Source: Salvelinus alpinus (taxonomy: Eukaryota > Chordata > Actinopteri > Salmoniformes > Salmonidae). Taken from it: a stretch of DNA of 64,000 nucleotides. The position numbers and the translations under genes were made by a program. Under the pieces are notes generated by a model. It did no database searches, had not been told where the DNA came from, and saw nothing but the letters and a program-made list of their open reading frames with translations. Within the stretch, counting starts at the first letter, position 1; each line of letters opens with the position of its first letter. The stretch covers positions 5,514,390 through 5,578,389 of the forward strand of contig NC_092110.1 in assembly GCF_045679555.1 (NCBI RefSeq), in the 5' to 3' direction. Positions 1-56,973 of this stretch are shown here, one piece after another.

Positions 1-1712
1 TAACATAATACAACTATCCTACCCATAACATTATACAGCTATCATACCCATAACATTATACAGCTATCATACCCATGACATAATACAACTATCAAACCCA
101 TGACATAATACAACTATCATACCCATGACATAATACAACTATCCTACCCATAACATTATACAGCTATCATACCCATGACATAATACAACTATCAAACCCA
201 TAACATAATACAGCTATCATACCCATAACATAATACAACTATCCTACCCATAACATAATACAACTATCATACCCATAACATAATACAACTATCCTACCCT
301 TAACATAATACAGCTATCATACCCACAACATAATACAGCTATCCTACCCATAACATAATACAACTATCCTACCCATAACATAATACAACTATCCTACCCA
401 TAACATAATACAACTATCCTACCCATAACATAATACAACAATCATACCCATAACATAATACAGCTATCATACCCATAACATTATACAACTATCATATCCA
501 TAACATAATACAACTATCCTACCCATAACATAATACAACTATCCTACCCATAACATAATACAACTATTATACCCATAACATAATACAACTATCCTACCCA
601 TAACATAATACAACTATCCTACCCATAATACAATACAGCTATCATACCCATAACATAATACAACTATCCTACCCATAACATAATACAACTATCCTACCCA
701 TAACATAATACAACTATCATACCCATAACATTATACAGCTGTCATACCCATAACATAATACAGCTATCATACCCATAACATTATACAGCTATCATACCCA
801 TGACATAATACAACTATCATACCCATAACAAAATACAGCTATCATACGCATAACATAATACAGCTATCATACCCATAACATAATACAACTATCCTACCCA
901 TAACATAATACAACTATCATACCCATAACATAATACAGCTATCGTACCCATAACATAATACAGCTATCGTACCCATAACATAATACAGCTATCGTACCCA
1001 CAACATAATACAGCTATTATACCCATAACATAATGCAACTATCATACCCATAACATAATACAGCTATCGTACCCATAACATAATACAACTATCAAACCCA
1101 TAACATAATACAACTATCCTACCCATAACAGAATACAACTATCCTACCCATAACAGAATACAACTATCCTACCCATAACATAATACAACTATCGTACCCA
1201 TAACATTATACAGCTATCATACCCATAACATAATACAACTATCATACCCATAACATAATACAACTATCCTACCCATAACATTATACAACTATCATATCCA
1301 TAACATAATACAACTATCCTACCCATAACATAATACAACTATCCTACCCATAACATTATACAACTATCATATCCATAACATAATACAACTATCATACCCA
1401 TAACATAATACAACTATCCTACCCATAACATTATACAGCTATCATACCCATAACATAATACAACTATCATACCCATAACATAATACAACTATCCTACCCA
1501 TAACATTATACAGCTATCATACCATAACATAATACAACTATCATACCCATAACATAATACAACTATCCTACCCATAACATAATACAGCTATCATACCCAT
1601 AACATAATACAACTATCATACCCATAACATAATACAACTATCGTACCCATAACATAATACAGCTATCGTACCCATAACATAATACAGCTATCATACCCAT
1701 AACATAATTCAG
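1..1712. repeat. 25-bp tandem satellite array (left edge open)
   Basis: About 68 head-to-tail copies of a 25-bp AT-rich unit that begins TAACATAATACARCTATC and ends ACCCA. Units vary at a few fixed positions (CAACTATCC versus CAGCTATCA, and TAACAT versus TGACAT), and one unit near 1525 is a base short. The array starts before the window and stops at the degenerate unit ending near 1712, about 100 bp before the splice acceptor of the first spectrin coding exon. There are no spacers, so it is a satellite or minisatellite and not a CRISPR array. Confidence 0.95.
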
Positions 1713-1967
1713 CCATTGACCTTTGATAGAAAACGCTGTCTCCACACATATGTCTGTGAATCAAAGATGGAAAAAAAATCAATGCTAATAGCTCTTTATT
1801 TCTCCTTCTTTCAGACATCCTGCTGTGTGAGGTCCATTCTACTGTATCTCTCCCTCCTCCACTCCTCCTCCTCCTCCTCCCCTCCCAGAGCAGCTGAGGC
1901 TGTCCCCGGCCCCAATTACCTCACCCCAGCCAACGGCCCCCGTCCCACCGCCAAGCTGGCTGCTGCC

Positions 1968-35436
<33,469 letters not shown>

Positions 35437-35560
35437 GGACTGACTGACGATATTTCCATCACATGGGCAGAAGTTGTAGTGTACAATCAGTAAGACAGAT
35501 TTTTATCACCTTAAAATATAGTTTTTTTTTTTTTTTTTTTTACAATAAAATACATGAGAT
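35437..35560 (+). terminator. sptb: sptb 3' UTR start and candidate polyadenylation signal
   Basis: After the TGA (35434-35436) a T-run at 35522-35541 is followed by AATAAA at 35544-35549. This would give a 3' UTR of only about 130 nt. More distal signals may also be used; the surrounding AT-rich DNA to 36.1 kb looks like ordinary 3' UTR or flank. Confidence 0.5.
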
Positions 35561-36152
35561 ATTGTAGTTTTTAGATTTAAACCTACGCTCATGCTGCTGA
35601 GTGTATTTAAGCCAGTGTATCAATTTTTCGTTCTCTTTTTGTTTTCTCTTTGACAACATATGCTACATTTAAATAGTTCATTTAAAGCACAGGAATGTTC
35701 TTTTGACACTCAACCAAAGAATGTTTGTACATTTGGAGCTCATATCGTAAAATCATCAAGATTTGGTATGGTAGCTATTTTAGCTAATTAAATGATAGGC
35801 CTAGTGTTGCCTGAAAGAGAGTGAAACATTGTACAGTGCTGCACAGTACAATAACTGCATGCACGACAAGTACAACAGCAAGTATGCAAACTAATTGTCC
35901 TATGCACTGTGGAAGCCAAATAACATTACAGAAATTGGATGTTATAGACTGTTTTAGCTGAGATGATGAAAGTAACACAATTGAAAGACGATCATGTTAC
36001 CTTGTTATTGTCGTGCTTTTACCTAAAACAGAAATCAACTCAATGACTTTCAACCACGACTTTTACCAGAATAGCACTGTGGCCATCTCTGTTGCTGAGA
36101 ACTTGAAATAGCCTATGCCTAACACCTGTGTATCGAATCTCATATCTATATA
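35561..36152. other. intergenic flank of sptb, nothing recognised
   Basis: AT-rich unique-looking DNA, possibly distal 3' UTR of sptb. No coding or RNA signal. Confidence 0.4.
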
Positions 36153-36249
36153 CAATACCAGTCAAAAGTTTGGACACACCTAGTCATTCAAGGCATTCTC
36201 TCAACCAGCTTTGAATGAGTAGGTGTGTCCAAACTTTTGACTGGTACTG
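36153..36249. mobile_element. 95-bp Tc1-type MITE
   Basis: The left end 'ccagtcaaaagtttggacac' and right end 'gtgtccaaacttttgactgg' are perfect inverted copies. The middle is also palindromic around 'cattcaaggcattctctcaa'. It is a deletion derivative with only terminal repeats left. Confidence 0.85.
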
Positions 36250-36304
36250 CATCTAAAGATGCATGTTTTTAAATTTTTTATATGGTGCTATAGTGTCGTG
36301 ATAT

Positions 36305-36480
36305 TATTAGGGCTCTTCAATCAGCTCTGCTTTAGCCAACCTCTGCATAGCGGTTGTTTTGACAGTGTAGGTGATGGAACTGTGTTAGATTTGTCAAATC
36401 CACATCCTCTATGCGAGTGTCTGCTATTGCCGGTAAACGCTTGATCTGATTGAATCTAGGACTTACACTCCAACTAGACC
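36305..36480. mobile_element. second copy of the unclassified repeat seen at 33.0-34.3 kb
   Basis: Shares 'gttgttttgacagtgtaggt', 'ggaactgtgttaga' and 'tctgattgaatctaggactt' with the intron 37 copy. 36480-37111 after it is AT-rich with no feature. Confidence 0.5.
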
Positions 36481-37111
36481 AACTTGGCCTGCCCTATTGG
36501 TCCTTTACTTTGGACTGCAGAGTCATATGCAACTGATTCTATCACACTTTGTTTGGTTTCACTCAAAACATCTTCAATTACATAATCGGAGACAGAAATA
36601 CTTTTTTAGTCTGTCAAAAATCGAGGATAAAAATTGTGGGTCAATCAAATCTAAATTGCTTTTCCAAAACCCACACAGTATGAAAATTCATAATGGAAGA
36701 ATGTGTCAAAATGAATGAATGTATGTACGTATGGAAATACAGAAAGCGTTGAAGACGGGTAAAGACAACTACTTTTGTGCAATGTGGAAAATCAGAAAAA
36801 ATGTATTTAATTTGAAATCGACCGTCAGAATATTTGAATTTCATTTTTTTCCCTCAATGACATTGGTAAATTTAATGAAACATATTTAAAAAAGGAATCC
36901 ATTCTGAAATATTTTATTTTACATCACCTAAATCTATACATGTACAGTATATAATTGATCTGCATTACTAGGAAAATATACTAATACATTTGACTACTGA
37001 CAGTCCAACATTGTTTGTGTAGTTTGTTTTTCCTTTGTATCAGGTATACCCCCTTCCTTTGTGCTAGGTTGCTGGTGTGCGATATCGAATGCCAAACCAA
37101 AATGACCTATT

Positions 37112-38549
37112 TACAGAAAGTATTCAGACCCCTTGACTTTGCCCACATTGTTAAGTTACACCCTTATTCTAAAATGGATTAAAAATGTTATATATATATA
37201 TAAATTATACATATATACATACATACATACAATACCCTATAATGACAAAGTGAAAACAGGTTTTTAGAACATTTTATTTAATACATTTGCAAAACAGACA
37301 CCTTATTTACATAAGTATTCAGACCCTTTGCTATGAGACTCGAAATTGAGCTCAGGTGCATCCTGTTTCCATTGGTCATCCTTGAGATGTTTCTACAACA
37401 TGATTGGAGTCCACCTGTGGTAAATTCAATTGATTGGACATGATTTAGAAAAGGCACACACACCTGTCTACACAAGGTCCCACAGTTGTCAGAACAAAAA
37501 TCAAGCCAAGAGGTCAAAGGAATTGTCTGTAGAGCTCAGAGACAGGATTGTGTTGAGGCACAGATCTGGGGACGGGTACCAAAACATTTCTGAAGCATTG
37601 AAGGTCCCCAAGAACACAGTGGCCACCATCATTCTTAAAATGGAAGAAGTTTGGAACCACCAAGACTCTTCCTAGAGCTGGCCGCCCAGCCAAACTGAGC
37701 AATTGCAGGAGAAGGACTGACCATGAGAAACAAGATTCTCTGGCCTGATGAAACCAAGATTGAACTCTGGACTGAATGCCAAGCGTCAAGTCTGGAGGAA
37801 ACCTGGCACCATCCCTACGGTGAAGCATGGTGGTGTCAGCATCATGCTGTGGGGATGTTTTTCAGCAGAAAGGACTGGGAGACTAGTCAGGTTCAAGGGA
37901 GAGATTAACAGAGCAAAGTACAGAGAGATCCTTGATGAAAACCTGCTCCAGAGCACTCAGGACCTCAGACTGGGGTGAAGGTTCAACTTCCATCAGGAGA
38001 ACGACCCTAAGCACACAGCCAATATGACACAGGAGTGGCTTTGGGACAAGTCTCTGAATGTCCTTGCCAGAGCCCGGACTTGAACTCGATGGAACACCTC
38101 TGGAGATGAAAATAGCTGTGCAGCGGCACTCCCCATCCAACCTGACAGAGCTTGAGAGGATCTGCAGAGAAGAATGAGAGAAATTCCACTAATACAGGTG
38201 TGCCAAGCTTGTAGTGTCATACCCAAGAAAACTCGATGCTGTAATCCCTGCCAAAGGTCCTTCAACAAAGTACTGAGTAAAGGGTCTGAATACTTATGTA
38301 AATATATTTTTTTTTTATACATTTGCATATTTTTTATATATGAAAAGGTATCACAGTTGACAGTGCATGTCAGAGCAAAAACCAAAACATGAGGTCAAAG
38401 AATTGTCCCCGTTTTGCTTTGTCATTACGGGGTATTGTGTGTAGATTGAGGTCAAAAAAACGAATTTACTCCATTTTAGAATAAGGCTGTAATGTAACAC
38501 AATGTGGAAAAAGTCAAGGGGTCTGAATACTTTCAGGAATGCACTGTAC
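37112..38549 (+). mobile_element. Tc1-like transposon B, broken and rearranged
   Basis: Both ends are present ('agaaagtattcagacccctt' and 'aaggggtctgaatacttt'). The transposase starts in the frame KRSKELSVELRDRIVLRHRS near 37505. The block between 'gccaaactgagcaattg' and 'ctgaccatgagaaacaaga' is deleted, and the DDE half is frameshifted (WPDETKIEL...). An extra piece of the 5' region is inserted at 38346-38412. Confidence 0.88.
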
Positions 38550-40060
38550 ATGTCACGTTGTAATCAATTTTGACACTAGAATAAATGTTTGACTGAAATT
38601 GATGCTACAGAGGTTGTTTCCAAAACGAGAAGTTGCTTTTTTTTAGGGGTAATCACTCTTTAAAAGGAATTGACCCCAAACCTGCTACACATTGCCTTTT
38701 AATGTACTGGCTGTGCTGTCCCTCTAGATCCTTCATCCATTACACTTTCCCACCCTCACATCTACTCTCCACATACTAAACTCAACGTCTTTATCTTCCA
38801 GTCCTCTGTGTAGTGGTTTTTAAATCAGCATTTTCTACTCTCTACAAGCTATGTAAAATATCCCAAAATGTTGACAGAAAATGTCTACTACATTGAGAGG
38901 TGAACTTGAAAATAAACTCAGAAACCGACAGTTTGGAGTTACTGTATGTTCCCCCCAGGCAACACACACACACACTGGGTAGAGAGCAGGGTCAGACGCC
39001 ATAAGGGTGCCTTGCTTGAGGACACAACGGTAAATTCAAAGCTCTACAAGGTTTTACTGAAGAGTTTAATGAATTATACAAATATAACAATTTTACTTTT
39101 AAACAGAAAGAACAAATCTGTTGGTGAAATAAAAAGGCACTTTTACTATGTTAAACAATCATCCAGACAGAACAAGCCGTGTTCCTCGACATATTCAAAC
39201 TTAAAGAGGCAGTTGCTGAGTTTACATTACAGTCGGTAAACCAACAGCATCGAGACAGAAGGATAACGTAGCAGTAGCTCTAGCATTAACGACTAATATC
39301 AAGACACTGAAGTCTGTGTCACTTTGGTTTAAATACAGCCTTGGATAACAGTTTAGTTCACTCTGTAGGAAATCGATAACTGACCAAAAGTATACCTGAA
39401 TGCAGAAGAACATAACATTTTGTTTGACATTTTCTTACAAATATTTATAATGAAAGTAAGGAAAGAAACCGATGGGACATTTCGGGATGAGTAGGTTACT
39501 GACAGACAGAAGAGGCGTTTTGGGGACAAGGCTGTTACAACACAGCCACTTTGCCCTTTCCAAGAAACAGGCAGTAAGGCCTCTCTCAGGTGACAAGGAG
39601 GCAGTTCAAATAAAAATGAGTGAAATAACATTGAGGTGAAGTACAGCACTTGATCCATTGGTGGCAGAGGTGTAGCCTGGTCCCAGATCTGTTCGTACGG
39701 TTACCAACTCCATTGCTCATTGTAAAGCAAATGAGGGACAAGGAGTTTTGCACAAACAGACTAGCACTCAGGCTAGCAGAGGGGAGTCTAGGCATGCTAA
39801 GATCTTTCATTAATATTAGTTGTTACTCTTGATCAAAGAGATATTGCTACAATTCTAGGGGACTTCCAGCATAGAACTTAATAGATCAACCATTGCACTA
39901 AAAGGGGATAATGGGGGGTTTAAAAAAAGCTATCTTTATTCACAAGTCATTTCTGCTTTATACGAATAATTAAATAGGCACATAATTTCAAACAATAACA
40001 ATTGGATACAATAACAATAATTACAAGAGCCAGGAACCAAATTACACGATTTAAAGCTGG
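38550..40060. other. intergenic DNA and possible snap23 distal 3' UTR
   Basis: No gene recognised. On the - strand AATAAA occurs at 39940-39935 and could end a long snap23 transcript (about 950 nt past the stop). 39670-39790 resembles a decayed dispersed repeat ('ggtcccagatctgtt', also near 11528). Confidence 0.35.
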
Positions 40061-40332
40061 GGTGTTAAACATACGGCTGGATGGGGGGGTCCAACAAACT
40101 CAATATACTTTAAAATGACAAAAACCAAATAGTGGACCTACATTTATAGTTTCTTGACTGTGTCCAGCTCGCCAATAAATCACCGAAATGAAAGCTAGAC
40201 AGTCAGGGAGCATCGAAAATGCCAAAAGCAAATTTTGACGGCGAGGAAATATAACCGATTCTCAGTGCAGCCCTCCGGACCTCATTAAAGATCAAATGTG
40301 GCCCCCGGAGAAAAATTTGTTTGACACCCAAG
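40060..40332. mobile_element. short DNA-transposon remnant
   Basis: 'ggggtgttaaacatac' at the left and 'tttgtttgacacccaag' at the right are imperfect inverted ends. 'cctccggacctcattaaaga' and 'gtggcccccggag' lie inside. It is in the snap23 3' flank. Confidence 0.4.
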
Positions 40333-40889
40333 ACCTAAAGCGTTTCCCTGCATACCCAGAAGCGGGTACAGCCGCTGTGACACCTTTAGACCACCGGGGG
40401 GCGACAGACGCATACGGCTGTGAATCTGGTGGCGCTCCACGTTATACTCCTAGAACGCGCGGGCAGATTATCAGGGCTCGTATAAATAAAGCATTTCAGG
40501 GTAGGAGTGCTGATCTAGCAGCGGGTCCCCCGTCTTGCGCAACTTCTCTCACATTAGGACTCCTACTCTGTGACGCTTTAGGAATATGGGCACAGATCTC
40601 ACAACGCCTGGAGAAGTGATTCACCCGGTCACATACTAGGGATTGGGCCCCGGGCGAGGACTTTTATCTAGTCATAAAAGGCACAATAAGAGAGTGTGTG
40701 CATATTTACATATATCATTACAGAGAAGGCAAGTGTGGTTCAATGTTTTTTTTTCCTGGTTGATTATCTTTGTTCAAGGTGTGAGTGTGTGTATGTATTG
40801 TATATTTAAACACTAGTATGTACATGCGTGCACATGCAAGCTGAGGCAGAGAGTCAACGTGGATGATGTGGAAGCGAGAGCAGGTAGGT

Positions 40890-51132
<10,243 letters not shown>

Positions 51133-51190
51133 TTTGCTGCTGTCAAAGTTGGAGGTTCCTCCTGTCACACCAAGCTCTACACTCTGAGGC
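51133..51190 (-). other. snap23: snap23 5' UTR part of the first coding exon
   Basis: Upstream of the ATG the - strand reads through 58 nt to a good acceptor, TCTCTCTCCCAG, with the AG at 51192-51191. The start codon therefore lies in an internal exon and an untranslated exon must lie further upstream. No in-frame upstream ATG was seen in this stretch. Confidence 0.65.
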
Positions 51191-51884
51191 CTGGGAGAGA
51201 GAGAGAGAGAGAGGGATGGAAGGAGTGTGGGAAAGGACAGGGAGTGGAGAGGGAGAGCGAGTTGGCGAGAAAGAGATGGGGGGGGGGGGGGTCATAAGTC
51301 ATGTATCAGGTTCACAGATATACATTTTAAAGTTGTCTGAAAAGGTACCATTTACGTTTGCGGACAGAAATGGCATACTATGGAATTCATAAACAACGTT
51401 GTTTGACTTAGGCCTACATAAAAGGGAAATTATGCAAAACATTAAACAAATTTGATTATTTTCCTGCCAGCCCAATGTTGGAATGTGGAAAATGGAAAAG
51501 GAAACAGCAGTAGGCGAGTTCCTTGTCAGTGACATTATGGCCTGGCGTTGTTAAGCAGAAAGCATGCTGACAACGAGGAGGCTGGCGATAAGGAGAACTT
51601 GATAGGGAAATGAGGATCATGCGTTTTGGCACCATTGTAACAGGGCAGCCACAGTCAGGAACACATTAGCACTGGATGTCACACTTGGTGTTGACAAGCT
51701 GCACTGGATCCTCCACTGCGTTATGACAGAGAGAGACGGTTTTAGTCACATGTTTTAGTGCCAGTGTGTTCCAATATCTAAACTAGCATAGATATTGGAA
51801 CTGAGCCAGAGTGTTTAATGGCTCACATGACATCACAACACTTTTCCTGTGGACTGCATTTGAGAAAAGCAGCAGAAGATATAC
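51191..51884. other. snap23: snap23 upstream intron, unique-looking
   Basis: Contains a short GA repeat (51191-51213) and an 11-G run near 51280. No coding signal. Confidence 0.45.
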
Positions 51885-52475
51885 TTGTGTGTATATAGTG
51901 TGGACACCCCTTCAAATGAGTGGATTTGGCCATTTCAGCCACACCCCTTGCTGACAGGTGTATAAAATCGAGCACACAGCTGTGCAATCTCCATAGACAA
52001 ACATTGGCAGTAGAATGGGCTTACCGAAGAGCTCAGTGACTTGACGTGGCACCGTCATAGGATTGCCGCCTTTCCAGCAAGTCAGTTAGCCAAATTCCTG
52101 CCCTGCTAGAGCTGCCCCTGTCAACTGTAAGTGCTGTTATTGTGAAGTGAAAACGTCTAGGCATAACAACGGCTCAGCCGGAAAGTGCTGGCCACACAAG
52201 CTCACAGAACGGGACCGTCAAGTGCTGAAGCACGGAAAAATCATCTGTCAATTCTGTGCATCCAACAGTTTGAGAAAAGCCCCTTCCTGTTTCAGCATGA
52301 CAATGCCCCCGTGCACAAAGCAAGGTCCATACAGAAACGGTTTGTCGAGATCGGTGGGGGAAGAACTTGACTGGCCTGCACACAGTCCCAATCTCAACTA
52401 AATCGAACACCTGAATATGGAATGAGATGTTCGACGAGCAGGTCTCCACGTACACTACATGACCAAAAGTATGTT
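51885..52475 (+). mobile_element. Tc1-like transposon F, internally deleted
   Basis: Left 'tagtgtggacaccccttcaa', right 'cactacatgaccaaaagtat'. Remains of transposase 'NQFEKSPFLFQHDNAPVHKARS' type text (QHDNAPVHKA motif) are at 52262-52325. Same family as the inverted copy in sptb intron 37. Stops and deletions make it inactive. Confidence 0.78.
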
Positions 52476-52879
52476 CTGTTCAAGGTTCATGTGTGAAATT
52501 CTGACCAGCTCTTTGATGGAACACCGCTGCAATTAAGATGTTTTGGTACCAGAGGGGGACTGACAGTTTGTACTGGCAGGCATAGCCTAGCCCTAGATGT
52601 AGGCCTATCAAGGGTCTAGTTGAAGTTCAGGATCTAGGGCTCAGCTGACAAGTACACTACCTGAAAACTAATTTCTCAGGACACACTCCCCCCCCGTGCT
52701 CGCTCTACCTCTCCTGCTCCCCCCTTTTCCTTTGGACCTGCTTAGAGTAACTATTTCCTGTTCTTGCAATAACCTCTGAACTATAACTTCCCTTCTCTTC
52801 CCAACACACACAGAACTACAGAAACAGGGAAAGTGGATGGCTGTTAGTGATGTTGAGTTGACTTTTCACATGCCTAACT

Positions 52880-53110
52880 GCGTACTTTTATTTAACTAGG
52901 CAAGTCAGTTAAGAACAAATTTAAAAATATATACAATATAAATATAGGACAATACACACAACACAACAAGAGAGACAACACACGACTACATAAAGAGAGA
53001 CCTAAGACAACACAGCATGGTAGCAACAACATGGTTGCAGCACAAAACATGGTACAAACATTATTGGGCAACAGACAACAGCACATCACACAAAGCAGCC
53101 ACAACTGTCA
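52880..53110. mobile_element. dispersed repeat with 'ttatttaactaggcaagtca'
   Basis: 'ttatttaactaggcaagtca' and 'gttaagaacaaat' start a repeat related to the piece at 56140-56285 ('ttattttaccaggtaagttg'). The copy continues as A/C-rich 'acacaacaagagagacaaca'. 53110-54165 beyond it shows nothing I can name. Confidence 0.5.
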
Positions 53111-54168
53111 GTAAGAGTGTCCATGAGTGAGTCTGAATTAAGAGAGTCTGAATTAAGAGATTGAGAAAACTGTCCAGTTTCTAACAGAAATGATTTCAGA
53201 ACAAACCGAAGTATTACTGATTAGTAATAAAAATAAAAAACAGCCCTTTTAAAGCTTATTTCACACTATATTCTTTCCCTAAATATTGTTGGCCTGAACG
53301 CTGAACTTCAAGTTGGATTCAAAAGAATGAGAGGCTATATTCCTGTAAAGATACCATCTCAAAATTAAGAACGCATACCATCTCAAACTTAACACATCAG
53401 CACATTTCAGACGGACAGGAAATGTCTCACTCTTCAGAGTGCTGGGTCATTCCACTTCAAAAAGCACAAGAAAGAGGATCGACACCCACCATCTCAGATT
53501 TTTCTGAAATCATTTCTGTTGTTAGAAACAGATAAGATTCGCATTCCTGCAACATTATTTTGTTGAAATATAATATCTGTGAAATAAACCTAATTATTTG
53601 CACCCAAATTGACAATGAGTATGTAGTATCAGTTTTCTGTTTGACAAGTAGTGTGTAGCTGCGTCTCAAAGTATTGTTTCTTCATCCTATGTAACGTGTT
53701 CTCAGTGAATTTGGTGATGTCTCCCCCTGTTCTGAGAAATTAGTCATTTAAATTGTTGGGTTTTATGTCCCATTCTACATCCTAATATTTCCAGGTTCTG
53801 ACCACTAGATGGTGGTGTTCCTGCTATTAGATGATTATTATTTTAAGATGCTAGTTAGCGTTGGCTTGTGAAACTACCTCTAACTTCCTTCATATTGGAC
53901 ACAGAGACATAAACATGGTATCCACGAGTTAATTAAGGGCCTCATTGGCAAAATACTGAAGTATCTCTTTAACGATTAGTAATAAATTAAAGACAGCACT
54001 TCTAAAAGCCTATTTCACACGATAGGCTGCTGAACTTGCAAGGTAACTTTTTTCATTTTGATTTCGGGCACAAATAAAAAAAAAGTGGCACTGACTCGCC
54101 CATGCATTGATGTTTCAGCGTTGTATCAATGAAGAGTTTGCCATTCGAAGTGCGACATGCACGCGCAG

Positions 54169-54295
54169 TTACATTGGAGTCATTTAGCAGACGCTCTTAT
54201 CCAGATCGACTTCGAGTTACTTAGTGCATTCATCTTAAGATAGCTAGGTGGGACAACCACATATCACAGGCATAAGTAAGTACACTTTTCTTCCC
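54169..54295 (-). mobile_element. SINE 3' tail, inverted
   Basis: 'gtcatttagcagacgctctt' is the reverse complement of the standard salmonid SINE tail (aagagcgtctgctaaatgac), followed by the conserved 'gatagctaggtgggacaacc'. 54300-55587 has no recognised feature. Confidence 0.6.
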
Positions 54296-55587
54296 GAAAC
54301 AAAATCTTTCTTTAAGCAATTCCATTAGCACAAATTAATATAATCTCCCCATTTGTCTAAGCAAACAATATATCTCAGTATTTTAGTCAATTTTTGATCT
54401 TTATCAAGGGTGTCGATTTCAGACCCCACTGTATGTTTAGGTCAATCCTATCGTATTTTTCCCCCTTCTCTAGCCTGCTAGATTTAGAGGCAGGCGGACG
54501 ATCAATATCCACCGTCGTAGTGCGGATGAAGCGTGAGCTGGAATGTAAAGCTAACTGAAGCTGGTTAGCTTGAGAAAACCCTGAGTAGGATACCCTTCGT
54601 GTATGACAGAAACCCATGTGTTGGTTGTATACCTGGCCACTGTTTCAAATGGTAACTTCTCAGCATTTTTGTCAACGGTACCTATATTAGCATCGTCACG
54701 ATTCATGTCCAAATCATCCTAAAGGATCTAAAAATGTATTGTGTAACTCAACAATGTTACTTATAGATTATTTGGATATGAAGTGTAGAATGACCATTGA
54801 CCACTTTTGATTCCTCATGTCTTACCCATTGTTAGAAAAAAGGCTTGGTCCAAATAGGATGTTAGACACTAAAATGATTTAATATTATATGAATCCTATA
54901 CATTTAAAATGGCCAATTTGGGTGCAATCAATTCCCTTAATTTCTCAGAGAGCAAATTATTTTTCAACAAAATAATGCTTCCGGGTGGTGGGTGTCAAGG
55001 CTTGCTGAAATGACACGGAACGACCCTGCTGCTCATTTTCTATGGTAAGCCTAACACATAGGCTATTGCTACATCACCCTATGATCCACCAATGGTCCTC
55101 AATCTCACACCATAAAAATACGTTGTCACACTACACCCAGCAGCAATACACCACACACACACACATATTTATGATTATGACAATGAGGATTAACTGCAAT
55201 TAAATAATCTACTGTACCTACCTATTCATCTTTCCACCGTTCCTCTCCATACAGCCCAACTACTGTAGTGGTTGACCTAGCCTACTGATCCATACACGCC
55301 TCCACGACACAACAGGGACACACATTTCCTGCTCTTCTACTCAAACCAGTTCCTCCAGGTTAGGTTTCAATGACTGCCACATGACATCCCTCCGTTCCGT
55401 TCTTTCATACCTAGGTTGTTCATGCTGACAATGTCATATGACAATAGCTACACACAGAGGTAACATATGGCACTACCTGTCCATGCATTCGTCTGCAAAG
55501 TGAATTGAGACGTCTAGTAAAAGACAGGTAAAAATGCCCAGAACAGAAAAACTGATCAATTTCTCACCACCTTCTTATAATGCCTAA

Positions 55588-56973
55588 TACACTGAACAAA
55601 AAAATAAAAAATGCAACATGTAAAGTGTTGGTCCTATGTTTCATGAGCTGAAATTAAAAAAGAAAAAAAACAGAAATGTTCCTTATGCACAAAAAGCTCA
55701 TTTCTCTAAAATGTTGTGCACACATTTGTTTACATCTGTTAGTAATTATTTCCCCTTTGCTAAGATAATCCATTAACCTGACAGGTGTGGCAAACCAAGA
55801 AGCTGATTAAACAGCATGGTCATTACACAGGTGCATTGCGCTGGGGCCAATAAAAGACCACTTTAAAATGTGCAGTTTTGTCACAACAATGCCACAGATG
55901 TCTCAAGTTTTGAAGGAGCGCACAATTGGGATGCTGACTGCAGTAATGTCCAACAGAGCTGTTGCCAGAGAATAAAATGTTAAATTCTCTACCATAAGCC
56001 ACCTCCAACGTCGGTTTAGATAATTTGGTAGTACGCCCAACCGGCCTCACAACCGCAGACCACGTGTAACCACGCCAGCCCAGGACCTCCAGCTTCATCA
56101 CCTGCGAGATTATCTAGAGGGGCTGAGGAGTATTTGTGTCTGTAATTTTTTTATTTATTTATTTCACCGTTATTTTACCAGGTAAGTTGACTGAGAACAC
56201 GTTCTCATTTGCAGCAACGACCTGGGGAATAGTTACAGGGGAGAGGAGGGGGATGAATGAGCCAATTGTAAACTAGCTAACTAATAAAGCAGTGGTGTAA
56301 AGTACTTAAGTAAAACTACTTTAAAGTACAATTTAAGTAGTTTTGTGGGGTATCTGTACTTTACTATTTATATTTTTGACAACATTTACACCACTACGTT
56401 CCTAAAGATTACTACGTTCCTAAAAGTACTTGTTACATTTTGAATACTTAGCAGGACAGGAAAATTGTCAAATTCACACACTTATAAAGAGAACATCACT
56501 GGTCATCCTTACTGCCTCTGATCTGGCAGACTCACTAAACAAAAATGCTTTGTTTGTAAATTATGTCTGACTGTTGAATTGTGACCCGGGCTATCTGTAA
56601 ATGAAAAAAAGAAAAGAAAAGAATACCATCTGGGTTGCTTAATATAAGGAATTAGAAAATTATTTACACTTTTAAACAAATACTTTTAGACTTTTACTGA
56701 AGTAGTATTTTACTGGGTGACTTTTACTCAAGTATGATAATTGGGTACTTTTCCCACCACTGTAATAAAGCCATTTTGTGGGGGAAAACTCATTCTGATT
56801 GGCTGGGCCTGGCTCCCCAGTGGGTGGACCTATGCCCTCCAAGGCCCACCCATGGCTGCACCCCTATCCAGTCATGTGAAATCCATAGATTAGGGCCTAA
56901 TTTATTTAAAATTGACTGATTTACTTATGAACTGTAACTCAGTAAGATTGTGTTTATATTTTTGTTGAGTATA
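55588..56973 (+). mobile_element. Tc1/mariner-like element J carrying two nested insertions
   Basis: The left end 'tacactgaacaaaaaaataa' and right end 'tatatttttgttgagtata' are inverted ends. A transposase N-terminus begins at 55896 ([20 protein letters not shown]), followed by an in-frame stop. The rest of the gene is missing, its place taken by a different repeat (56140-56285) and a hAT-type element (56290-56762). The element's 3' flank resumes at about 56771. Confidence 0.75.
56290..56762. mobile_element. non-autonomous hAT-type element with perfect 8-bp target duplication
   Basis: Begins cagtggtgtaaagtacttaa and ends, inverted, as gtacttttcccaccactg. It is flanked on both sides by the identical 8-mer TAATAAAG (56282-56289 and 56763-56770). 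Eight-base duplications and CAGTGG-type ends are hAT hallmarks. It is 473 bp with no transposase. Confidence 0.85.

Noticed and set aside
1..1712. CRISPR-like array
   Set aside because: Direct tandem units with no spacers, in eukaryotic DNA.
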